Shown: in pieces, positions 34,804-45,137 of the stretch
Layout: every line of letters begins with the position of its first letter
Position numbering within the stretch: position 1 is the first letter of the stretch
Source of the DNA: Lindgomyces ingoldianus
Lineage: Eukaryota > Ascomycota > Dothideomycetes > Pleosporales > Lindgomycetaceae
Length of the DNA: 64,000 nucleotides
Direction of reading: 5' to 3'
Assembly: GCF_010093535.1 (NCBI RefSeq)
Contig: NW_022985171.1
Location: forward strand, 801,883 to 865,882
Position numbers and translations under genes: made by a program
Notes under the pieces: model-generated
What the model was told of the DNA's origin: nothing
What the model saw: only the letters and a program-made list of their open reading frames with translations
The model's database searches: none

Positions 34804-35252
34804 ACTGAATTAGCATCTAGCTAGACACATCGAAGTACGGAGGGGCTAGAAGAGGTTGGAATACCTGGGCGAGGGGTTCAGTGTTGATCCGCGGAGTGGA
34901 TCTCGCGAAGGAGTCGCCTGCAGGCGCGGAAGTGGTCGAACTACAGGATAATGGACTGAAGTGCAAAGATCGAAGCTACGGGGAGCGTGATTGTGTCTAC
35001 TGTGCGTATCTTCGGTGCCGATGAAGGAGGTCGACGTCCGGTGTCAGTCAAGACGCAGCTTGCGCCTTAACTGAGGGGTAGGTAGCGCTGCTGCGCCACA
35101 ACCCACCCCACCTGGAGCTTGCTTCCCCTCGCTGTGGTGGCATCACAACATCAACGACACCCACTACCGAAACTTCCTATATCGGAACGCCGAGGACCTC
35201 TGGGCTTGTGACTCTCTATCTTGTCCGTGCAGTATAGCCAAGCTCTTGTTCG
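34804..35252. other. divergent intergenic region
   Basis: Sequence between the minus-strand stomatin relic and the plus-strand membrane-protein gene. It is GC-moderate, with no clear gene. It probably contained the upstream regions of both. Confidence 0.35.
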
Positions 35253-36309
35253 GTGGGGAAGACGCAGGCTGACACAACACAAGAACAGCAGACTCCTCTC
35301 CTAAGCCCGCTTGACGAGGAGCACCATGAGCGAGTATTCCGACCCTATCGGTCATATTACCATCGTGAGCAGACCCTCTCATTCTCTGCCACCCGAAAGT
35401 GGGCCTCCACGACGATGCGAAGGGAGGAACAAGAAGACCGTGCACCTTGGAGTACCATCAACCCGCGGCGGACGGAAGGTGCCCAAAGATATGTCCTGGC
35501 CGGGGCATGCTTCGAGCGGGAGTCAAGCTGTTGCAACAAGGAAGACCAGGTTCGACATCAGAATCAAGTCTCAGAGAAAGCAGGCTTTGCGCAAGATCTA
35601 GATAATCACCCAGACGCACTCCGTCAAAGCGATAACCGCGAGAGGCAACAGCATCTCGAGGAACAAACTACTAGATGCTCATGGAGTCGCACAGTTGCTC
35701 TTGAAGCTGACAAGCTGCTGGACGAGAAAGCTCCTCGAGCAATATGGTTACTGGAAACCCCCGAAGCCGAAGAAAAGATCAGTCAACATAGTGCATCTCC
35801 CACTTTGAACGTGATGCTGTTTCTTATTCAGCTCGCGCTCATAACACCAATTAGCACATACCGGCCGCTACGAGAGCCAAATCAGGATGAAAGGGGGTAT
35901 ATCTGTACTCAGGGTCGGCCGAACTTGACGACTCTTGAGAGGGAGCACATGAATCTCGTTTCATCTGCGGTCGAACTCGTAGGTTCCTCTTTTTATTAAT
36001 AACGACTGAAGTAGGCTGGACTGACACACTAAATAGTACTTCCCCTTCGTCTTTTCCATGCTCACACACCCCTCAGTTGAGCTGTTCATCATCTCGTCGC
36101 TCGCTTTTGGGGTTCTTGTCACATTAACGTATCGCTTCAATCGGTTCAGCGGCATCCAAGATGCGGTCTTTAAGGCCGCTGTTACGCTGGGTGTGGCAAG
36201 TTCTGTGTTATCAAATTGGACAGGTACTAATGGGACTACTTTGGCGATCCCGGTGGGTACCTCTTTCGGCCTGCTATCCGGCATAATGGTTAGGAGGATA
36301 TGGAAATAG
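35253..36309 (+). CDS. putative membrane protein of unknown function
   Basis: A two-exon model: 35253-35978 (242 codons) and 36037-36309, joined in phase 0 by a 58-bp intron with donor GTAGGT and acceptor AATAG, giving 332 aa. The first exon is polar and Glu/Arg-rich with possible coiled-coil stretches, then has a hydrophobic helix, LNVMLFLIQLALITPIST. It ends EREHMNLVSSAVEL. The second exon supplies two further membrane helices, LFIISSLAFGVLVTLTY and FKAAVTLGVASSVLSNW, and ends RRIWK. A long cytosolic part followed by C-terminal helices with a short basic loop recalls the layout of fungal DUF6594 proteins, but I cannot show homology. A second open frame overlaps at 35311-35601, so the N-terminal part is less certain than the C-terminal part. 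Confidence 0.5.
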
Positions 36310-37490
36310 GATACAAAGCGGCAAGGCGACAAGACTTGTCTGGGAGTGGAATTTCGGCTGAAAAGTTGAGGGTCTAACTTTTAAAGGATTGTACTAAAGC
36401 ATCTGTATACCGTAGTATATCTTTAAAGATGATCGCGTCCTGTGGCCTCACTAACTCTACTGTAGCAACATCGTTGTCAATGGTTTTCGTGGCAACTATC
36501 GTCTAGCCCTTCCGTCCTGTCAACTACGCGGATCACTATGAGAAATACCGCTGTTGAAGGGCACCGAGACATTTACACCATGTATTGTCCGTCACCAGAA
36601 GTGTTGCGAATTATTGAGCAGGTCGTTCACAACAGCACACCTTGATTTGATCATCGCAATCATGAAGAGATTCTGGTTAGCTCTAATCCAGCAAGGCAAC
36701 GCTGATCGACATGGAAATAGGGGAAGTCTCAACCCAACTCACGGCTTCGGAATCAAGCCCACGCAAGTCAACCCTCAAATCCCGGCAATTTTCCCATTCC
36801 CTCTCCCCTTCCCAATCTCTTCACCAGACGGTAACATTCTTTCGATCTGCTCGACGCCCGCTAGCAGCCTCCAGCCTCTCCTTTATGTTTGCCGCATTCA
36901 GAATCCGCGTCAAGGCGGGTTTCTTGCAAAGGCCGTGGACTTTCATACCTACAAAGCATTCCGAGCGAGTTGAATCTCCCAAGACGGATATCTTGAATCG
37001 TCATGCACGGCAGGCCTAGACTCGAGTCCTCCTCTAACAGTGGTATTAAGGTTTCGAGGCCCATTTTTCATCCCTCGTGACCGAACTTCCTCTTCAGTAC
37101 ATTGTAAAAGATACTCTAAGTGCTTCTCTAATTTGGCACCTGATCATTGCTATTTTTGCGCAGAGGACCGTACGGTAAATATTTCAGACCACATTATAGT
37201 TTGTATGGAGACTTCCAACCAATACGTCACCAGATCCGTTCTATTCTCCACACAAAAGGTTTCATTATCGCATACCGAAAGTCGCAAGGATATATCGTTA
37301 TTGTCCTTCAACAAGAATTGTTGCAGAAGCCTACTTCTCTAGTGCCTAGTGAAAGCTATTTGGCATCTGCTACCTCGAAATACCGACCAGCTTCACTTTC
37401 GGTTTCTGGGTTTTTTGTCCTGAAGACAATGTTATGGTTCAGAGGCAGTTTGGCCAATGCTCATCGTGTACATCCTCGTGGTAATAACTT
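36310..37490. other. spacer, possibly with distal recombinase debris
   Basis: About 1.2 kb without an intact gene. Plus frames such as 37147-37524 overlap the downstream edge of the minus-strand Crypton-like relic, and part of this interval may be its decayed C-terminal half. I recognise nothing specific in it. Confidence 0.35.
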
Positions 37491-38114
37491 GCTATGCGCT
37501 CAGAGCTCGCTATCGACGCGTTGAAATTCATCCTCGTCGTAGCCGTCGAGCAGAGTGTCTCTAACCTTATCCGCGTACTGCTCTCGGTTGGGTTGTGCAT
37601 CTCTACTCTCTAGCTACCTCAGATACTCTCTAACATTGTCCTCACGCGGCGACGTATGGTTGTTCACCCCTAGGCCTTTATGCTCTCGGTACAGATCTGT
37701 AGTTGCGGTAACGTATGTAGCCCCAGAGAAGACAGGTCTCTTCTTGTGGTATATGGCTTCCAATTTTACGTGACTTGGCTCTCAGATGCCTATTGGTCAT
37801 CTCGGTGGTAATAAATAATAAGAGCTTGTCCTCTGTGACAGTGTCACGGTCATGGTACTGCTTCTGTTTGCAGAATGCCTACGCGACGCGACGCGCTAGT
37901 ATCTATTTTTTGGGAGTATAGGGGACGCTGCCACCCTGAATTCGTCCTGCTTCGGCTTATACGCTATAGATGAGTTTTCTGGCCTTCTTTTGCTCGCGTG
38001 TGTAAGGACTTTCTGCGAGTTTGTACGTGGCTCGGCGTTGTTCGTGATCTCGCGTTCCTGTTCGGTCGCGCGACCGCGTTGGGCAGCGCAGTGGTTTTCG
38101 ACACCATTTTTCAC
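37491..38114 (-). pseudogene. Crypton-like (CBF3/Ndc10-type) tyrosine recombinase relic
   Basis: Read on the minus strand in several frames, successive pieces resemble a repeated fungal protein family with CBF3-subunit/Ndc10-like domains that derives from Crypton tyrosine-recombinase transposons. The pieces, in order, are RATEQEREITNNAEPR and ENSSIAYKPKQDEFR; then QYHDRDTVTEDKLLLF and RHLRAKSRK; then FSGATYVTATTDLYREHKGL, TSPREDNVREYLR, stop, LESRDAQPNREQYADK, and VRDTLLDGYDEDEFQRV; then EL, stop (TGG to TGA), AHS. At least two frame changes and two nonsense codons break it, and the C-terminal catalytic part is not seen. The family call is from memory of recurrent blocks. It is a dead mobile-element relic with no visible termini. 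Confidence 0.6.
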
Positions 38115-39096
38115 GCGTCCTAAACGATGGTTGCTAGTAGGGGGCGCCTGCTCATTATCTAAGCCTCCTGCTGCTGCTGCTGTCGCGCTGGCGCTCCATC
38201 GAGAGCCGATTATCCTAGACGCCCACCCGCCTAGGAGGTTATTCCGGGGACTCTAAAGGATCCTACGACCCAATTTGAGCACCAGAGTACTAGGACGCTT
38301 ATGTCGTAGGGGGGTTAATTCTGAGACTCATTACTAGTAGTGCTACAAAACCGGGCCAAAAACATGGAATACTCCTTAAAGCGACACACTATTTCCTTTC
38401 CTCCTACAACCTTATTCTCCATAGGGTCAGTTATCTGTGGCATAGCATTCATTAGCTGCTTTAGCAGTGCTACTCGCGAACGCCCCACAGCTAGTCCATT
38501 CCAGCCGCTTGCGTATGCTTCGCAGCATGAGGTAATGTCGAGCTAGCGGGCGTACCCGTGTGCTTACGATACAGTATATTTGCTAGTTAGAGAGCGAGTT
38601 GGAATTACTAGCCGGAGATAAGATAGGGGAAATAGGCAGGCGAGGCGTAGAAAGGCATGGGCAGCTTAGTAGCAGAGGCTCCAGCGTAGGGTTAGAGAAC
38701 CAAGGGAAATAGATGAGGAGGAAGCCTGTAGACAGGAGGACGAGCATTTTATAGACGGATGCGCTAAATCCGAAGAGGGAGTCTCCTGACAGAGATTACC
38801 GCTGTGGCCTTTTGACTAACTTTGTACATAAATGCACCCGAGCGCTTGGTAGAATTCTTCTCCTTTAGGGTGTGGTCTCCCTTCAGGTTGAGATCTATCT
38901 TGAGGGGATCAGCAGTGAAATGGTGACTCTAAGGTACCAAATCTATGTGGAGGTGATAATACAAACGACTTGTGAAGTATGTTTTGGTGAAAGACATTCT
39001 CTGATGTTTGTTTAACACCTCATTTAGATTACCCGCATGCCAGAATATCGTCCACTGAATTCAATCCCATGATTTGTACAGAACAGCAATACTAAG
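38115..39096. other. spacer beside the recombinase relic
   Basis: A short CTG trinucleotide run lies near 38169-38181. The first 500 bp may belong to the same degraded Crypton-like unit (its 5' side), but no terminus is visible. The remainder contains only short frames. Confidence 0.35.
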
Positions 39097-39644
39097 ATGC
39101 CCACACCAACGGCCTCTGCCCTTAGCCTCTCTTCGTCCCAACATGGGCCAATCTATGTTGCTATCCACCAAATTTTGGTAGCAAGCTCAAACCACGTCCT
39201 GTCCACTCACTCATTCAAACAGGAGCTCCATCCACTTCTCCCCGCAGCGAAACTCGTTATGTTGTCGAAGCCTTCCGCGAGCAAATCAAGTCAATCAATA
39301 TCTCCCTTGCCGATACACCTTACATTCTCGCTATCGGTGGCCTCCCCCCTCTCCTCCGCCACCTAATCGCCGAAGTTGCACCCGGAATTTTCCCCCAAGC
39401 GATAAAGTTCGCACTATCTCCGCGGCAAATACTACTCAATTGGAGGGGCAGCAATAGCCATAGGGAAAGGTTTCTGCGCATGAATTTGAACGACCTGATG
39501 GTGGAGATAAGCAATATGGAGCATGTGTTCAAGGAGGAGCTAGCTACAGCCCGTGCATATGAAGTGTTACTAGGCCAAGTGTTGACACATCAAGGAACTT
39601 CATGGTGCAGAATCTACCGAATAGTTTCTTTGCACCGACGCTAA
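39097..39644 (+). pseudogene. unrecognised gene remnant next to a hAT insertion
   Basis: A frame from 39097 (MPTPTASALSLSSSQ, then HGPIYVAIHQIL) gives way, by an intron or frameshift near 39178-39250, to a second frame that stays open to TAA at 39642-39644. That frame has coding-like text: RYVVEAFREQIKSINISLAD, PPLLRHLIAEVAPG, DLMVEISNMEHVFKEELATA. A GTAGCA..ACAG segment (39179-39223) could be an intron but does not join the phases. I do not recognise the family. Further coding-like scraps continue up to the hAT element and appear again after it (RDAYVYKPRKRPKGVLP near 40455-40500), so the transposon may have landed in this gene or its remains. Confidence 0.4.
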
Positions 39645-39750
39645 CACCGAAGGAGAAGCCAAATTCATCTGCAAACTAGATTCCAAGGGCTCAGGATGCC
39701 GATTCGGGACCATTAAAGAAAGTGGCTGAAGCAAGTGGAAGGAGTACAAC

Positions 39751-40409
39751 CAGCGTGGCCAACAGTACGTAGTACGTTACGTTTGAGCTTTTTTCTGCTA
39801 GTAACTTCTCAATTTAGTAGTACTTTTATACGTAAGCAGTAAATTAATTAGCAAGTACATAACATAACAGTAACTTCTTAAAATCCTTATACTTTTATAC
39901 TTTTTATAAGAAGTTTTGTTAGTCTAGGTTAAAATTGTTCTAGGAGAAGCTTTTTAGCCTAGATAAAGTCCCCTCCTCTTTCTTATTACCCTCTGTCTCT
40001 AGCTTGTTAGGACAACTCTAATAAGCAGGAGGATTAGGATAAGGCTGTACACCTGCTGTAATAAAGGAATTAAGACATCTAGCTTATTATAATAATTAAT
40101 AAGATAGGCAATAGGTTAGCAAATAAGCAGGTATAAAATAAAAAGCTTTTCTAAGGCAAAAGTTAACTATTTTTATAATTGTTACTTTAAAACATAACTT
40201 TAAACAAAGCTCCTAACGTGATAGCTAATAGGGTCTAAAAACAGGAGAGAAATCTCCTAAAATATAACCTCTCTAACCTGTACTATAGGACGTACTTAGC
40301 AATTTACTGTACAAAAGTTACGTCTTACATTTTAACTACTTTTGTACTCCTCACGTGATTACTACGTTCACGTAGTTACGTTACGTACTACGGACTGTTG
40401 GCCACGCTG
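39751..40409. mobile_element. short non-autonomous hAT element (MITE-like, 659 bp)
   Basis: Terminal inverted repeats begin CAGCGTGGCCAACAGT at both ends and continue as CGTAGTACGT with one mismatch. The perfect 8-bp target duplication AGTACAAC is at 39743-39750 and 40410-40417. No coding capacity; the AT-rich interior looks RIP-mutated. The right subterminal word at 40350-40374 is the reverse complement, apart from C/T and G/A changes, of 27885-27909 in long copy 1. The short element therefore appears to be a deletion derivative of that family, inserted in the opposite relative orientation. Confidence 0.93.
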
Positions 40410-40417
40410 AGTACAAC

Positions 40418-41991
40418 GAGGGATCCACACTTCAATGTACTCAATCCAATAAGAGACGCCTATGTCTATAAGCCTCGGAAGCGTCCAAAGGGAGTTCTAC
40501 CATGAGGGGTCGGGTGGATCCAAGATATCCATACCTTAGCCAAACTCTGTTGGTATAAACTTCCAGCAGTGCTGCAACGGAGCCAGGTTTATCGACTGCT
40601 AGTAATTCTGCTGAGACATAGGGCTGAGATATTTGAATAGATGATAGTGCGGGTTTTCATACAAGAAATGACTGAGTTGAATAAGGGGGCCGCTGGAAAC
40701 CCAAACGCTCAGGTTGAACGGGCGCACCTTCGGAGTACAAATTGGAGGTTGATTCTCCCGCCGGGATATCGGTAGGCTTGATAAATTGGGAGCAGAGGCT
40801 TAGAGGAAAGGTGAATTTACAAGGAGAATTATGGTTACGGAAATACGTTTCCTCCTTTGTGAGAGCTAGTACAATATCGATAAGGGATAAATTCAAGCGG
40901 TACGGCTCCATGCAGGCCTCGAAGGGTAGGATCAGGCTTTCCATGGATGTGGAAATTACACATAGTGTTTCATGACACGCTTCCGGAGAATTTTTACGAG
41001 TTTTTCTTATTGTTGAAATTACCAGTATTGATAAAACATAGAGTTTTATTTCTGATAATAGTTATTCGTGGTTAATCACGTGGTGTAGGCACTAACGAGG
41101 TAAGAGGCTAAGCGCCAAGAGGTCCGAAACTTTGCTCTGACGTCGGCTGGTCCCTCCATCAATTCTCCTCTCAAACTTCATCAATTCTATCATCAATAAT
41201 ACAACCCACATGGAACGGACCGATAAGAGAAAGAACATGCCTTTTGTTCTTCCTCATTTCGCTACAAGCGACGAAGAGAGATAGACCGTCCTAACACATC
41301 GTTCGGAGAAGCTAGCCGGTTCTACACGACGAGAACATAACGAAGGGCAAAATTCGCCTGGATTTAAGTATACCCTTAGAAACTATCTCCCCCCTCCTCG
41401 ATTCTGTTTGATATACACATTTCGTCTGTTGCATTTTGTCCAAATATCCTACACGTCGTTTTTAAGAATGTCACATTGATTATTTTCTTGAAACAGATCG
41501 TAAATATAAGTTCCTTAAGGAGACAACTCTAATTGTAATTTCGTTAGCTACGCGCAAGCACAGCCTTAAAAATGTCGCAGCCGTTAGCCGGCTGGCGATT
41601 CGAAGTCTATACACGACGCGAACAACGGTTGGGGGCCAAAGCGCTGTATGCTGTGCGTACATCCTAAATACATAATTTGGCCAATAAAAATTTCGCTCCT
41701 TGCCTTTCCATTCGGTGCCTTCATTGCTAAGGGCTCACTGCGTAGTGAACTACTGGGAGACGTACGCAGAGCCGCTCATTTGTCCACGTCAGTGACTCAG
41801 TGTTCAGCTCCCGAGAAAGATGTTGAAGGTATCTGTGCGAAATCGCTGGCACAGTTCTATTCTGGTTCTGTATAACGACCTTTTAACTTCTTCCCACTGT
41901 GATCAACTCCCATACCTAAATCCAAGCAAGCAACTACCGAGACTGAGATTGTTAAAATGAATTCATTTCATGGAAACAATGCTCCCAAGAT
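40418..41991. other. spacer with gene debris
   Basis: The first 250 bp continue the coding-like scraps described for 39097-39644 (for example WIQDIHTLAKLCWYKLP on the plus strand). The rest has only short frames without motifs. No terminal repeats seen. Confidence 0.35.
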
Positions 41992-41999
41992 TCGCGGGA

Positions 42000-44900
42000 C
42001 AGTGTGTCCAACCGTTAGTACACCTAATAGTACAGTACTGCAGTACACTGATTTTAGTCACGTACGTACGTACAGGGCATCTACTCAGTATACTGTACTA
42101 TACGTGAGGCTGCTGTACTAACTGTTTACAGTAGTTATATAGAATTTTTAGTAGTTTTAGGCAGTTAAAGGCAGGTTACTAAGGGCTAGGAGGCTTATGT
42201 TTAGAGATTAATGTAGAGAATGCTGTTATTACCTGTTTTATTAGTAATCTTCTAATAAATTTAGTAACTATGCTATCTATGTTATTTTTTTACCTATTAT
42301 AATGTCCTAATTTTTATCTTAATTAATAACATAGTTATTTTAGTGTGTTACTACCTTATAGGCTTTATTTTTGCAGGCCTTATTCTTATAAGCCTTATCC
42401 TTACATGCCTTATCCTTACATGCCTTATCTAGCTGTTCTGCCACCTAGATATATTATGCTGCCTCATCCTAACGCTTAGAGAAGGCCTGCATAGCCTTAC
42501 CTAGTCTATCTACGCTGTCCTTGCGTGAAGCAACTCCTTTAAAGCATATGCAAGATACCTAGGCTAAGAAGCACCTAAATAATGCCTACTATAACATTAA
42601 AATTACCTTTAAAATTAACTAGAATAATATATAGTATTCTAGCATTAAATTAAGTGTAGATTAGCTAAAATATTATGTAAAGCATAAGTTACAACTTCTT
42701 AGGCGCTAAAAGGTGTTATTTATGTAGAGATATAGTGTAGATCTGCAGCATGTTACTAAGGCAAGTAAGAAGAAGCAGCTATAGCTTTATTAAGCTTACT
42801 ATAAAGCTAGTGTTTAAAAAGTAGCTAAACTTATTAATAGTAATGTCTATATAGTAAGGCATCTTAAGGTAGTTTATAAAATTAATACTAACATTAGTGT
42901 ACTGCTAGATAGCCCTTAGAGGCCTTTAAATCCCTTTATAGCAGCAGTAGAGGTAGCAGGAGCAAGGCGGCAGGTAGCTTATACGCTGTAGCAGGAGGGT
43001 GCTCTAGCGCAGGTGTTTGTTAACTAAGTAGTTGTATCTAATTAGTTGCTGCAGTAATTAACCTTAGCTAAATGTTAAAGTTTTATTACCTAAAATTAAC
43101 TTAATTTTTTTAACACTCTCTTTACTTTTTTAACTACGCTATTATAATATTTTTATAATAGTTTTATAAAGTAAAAAAAAGAAATTTAGACTATATTATA
43201 TAAAGCTTATAGCAAAATTACATTAAGCTTAGATAAGTAGAGTAGTCTTAACTACCTTTTAATGCTAAAAGTTATTGCGCATTTTATTAGTAAGTAAGCC
43301 TTATTAAACTTAGCTTATACAGCTTATAGATGCGTACATAGATGCTAACACCTAGCTATAAGACCTACTTATTAGCTTTAAAAACCTATACAGTAACAAG
43401 ACTAGCGCAAATTAAGCACGTACTATTATTAAGGTTCTTTAGAAGTATAATATTAAGTTAAAATTCTACTGCTTTATAGCAGATAACATGTTAAATAATA
43501 ACATCTAGCTTATTAATTATCTTAACTTGCACATAAACCTTAACTTTAGCAGCAATAACTAAATACGCTGCGCTAGCTATACTATCTAAATTATTGTTAA
43601 GGCAGTTATTTATAGTAATAATATAAGCCTATAAAAATAAGAGCTAGCTAATGTAGCTTTTTAAAATTAATTTAAGCTTTATTAACAGCATAAAGTTGTT
43701 AAAAAGCTCTATAACTTCTACAACTTAGTCCTCTGCTTAAACAAGTGTTATAATAGCTTTATAGCTATTATAACTACACTAAGTAAGAAGAATGTCTTCT
43801 AGAGCTTTAGTACACTAAATCTACTACAAAATAGTAGTGTATAGTAGCATTCTATTTATTTTATAATTCTATGTTGTTTTAAACTTAAAAAGCTTATCTA
43901 GCGCTTTATTTAATCTAAGCGCTATAACATAGGCCTTACTAATAAAGTTAATAATAATATTAAAAATAATAGTTATAATTCTCTACTTAACAGCCTTACT
44001 AATAATAAATAGGTAAAAGTAAAGCACATAAAAGACTTCTTAAAGATCTTTTATAAGATAACTAAACACCTTAAAAGCAGCACTAGCAAATTAGGCTACA
44101 GTAGCTTATAGCAAATAATTATATACTTATAAGTAATTAATAATAAGCTTAAAGCATAGAGAAAGCACTTATCTTATAAGCACTATAGTAACTACCTTAA
44201 AAACAGCGTTGCCTTTAGCATTAAGAAGCTTACTACATACTAGAAAACTTTTATTTTAGAGCTAAAGATCTTCTACTACTGCGTAGCAACTATCTTTAAC
44301 CTGTCTTTCTGCCTTCTTTAGTTTAAAAACTACTAGAAACACTACTTATTCTAGTATAAGCATATAAAGTTGTTTATCTAGAAGATCTATACACGCTACT
44401 TAAAAACTTTTAAGAAGGAAAAGAAGAAAAAGAAGGCAGTGTTACTAGAGATATTATAAAGAAAGCTCTTAGTAGCTTACAGTAACCTACATAATAAGCG
44501 CCTTAAAAAGGCCTTTTTAGTTAACCTTACTATTCTCTATAACAACAAAAGTTGTAGCTTAAAAAGAAGATAAAAAGTTAATAAGTTAAACTTCTACTTT
44601 AATTCCCTAGTAAAAGATAAGTACACTAAAGATTAGCTACTTACTTAGCTACTTAAGTAGTAGTAGCAGTAAAGTTAACTTTACTACCTTATTTTTTATA
44701 AAATTACTTTTAATTTTTTATTAATTTTAGTAACTTTATATAAGTGTAAGCAGTGCTTCTTACAGGCTAAAAAGACTATTATAATAAAAAGAAATTAACT
44801 ATTAGTGTTAATAATAAAGGCTTTTTAACTGCAGAAGAATTAGTTATGTAACAACGCTATTACTAGTAAGCTAACTAAGCTTATAAAGTACATTAAAACA

Positions 44901-45129
44901 GTAAAATTAACAACAGTAGATCTTATAAAGGGTATTATAACTTTCTAATTAAGTATAGTCTTTAGCTTTAGCGCAATTACTTTATAATACTTTAATATAC
45001 TTTAGTTACTGTATCCTAACCGTACACTGACGTCATATCCTCCGTACAGTTAGTTAGTAACAGCCTCCTCTTCCGTAACTGTACTATACAGCCTCCAAAA
45101 GGCTCCGTAACTAACGGTTGGACACACTG
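42000..45129 (+). mobile_element. hAT-superfamily DNA transposon, RIP-degraded (copy 2)
   Basis: A 3,130-bp element with terminal inverted repeats beginning CAGTGTGTCCAACCGTTAGT, identical over 20 bases at both ends. The perfect 8-bp target duplication TCGCGGGA is at 41992-41999 and 45130-45137. It is AT- and TpA-rich throughout with no long frame. A plus-strand transposase scrap near 43519-43636 (IRCASYTI, stop, IIVKAVIYSN) matches the equivalent block in copy 1, including 19 identical bases. Its termini differ from the other three copies at several positions, so it represents a related but separate subfamily. Confidence 0.93.
43519..43636 (+). pseudogene. hAT transposase remnant (copy 2)
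   Basis: One frame reads YLNLHINLNFSSN, stop within NN*IRCASY, then TI, stop, IIVKAVIYSNNISL. It aligns with the copy 1 remnant at 29401-29535 and with the hAT block preceding the RNase-H insertion domain. The stops fit RIP-type transitions. Most of the rest of the transposase is unreadable. Confidence 0.6.
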
Positions 45130-45137
45130 TCGCGGGA

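Noticed and set aside
37491..38114. Starship captain (DUF3435) assignment
   Set aside because: The visible blocks fit the CBF3/Ndc10-like Crypton family better, and no Starship boundaries or cargo pattern is evident.
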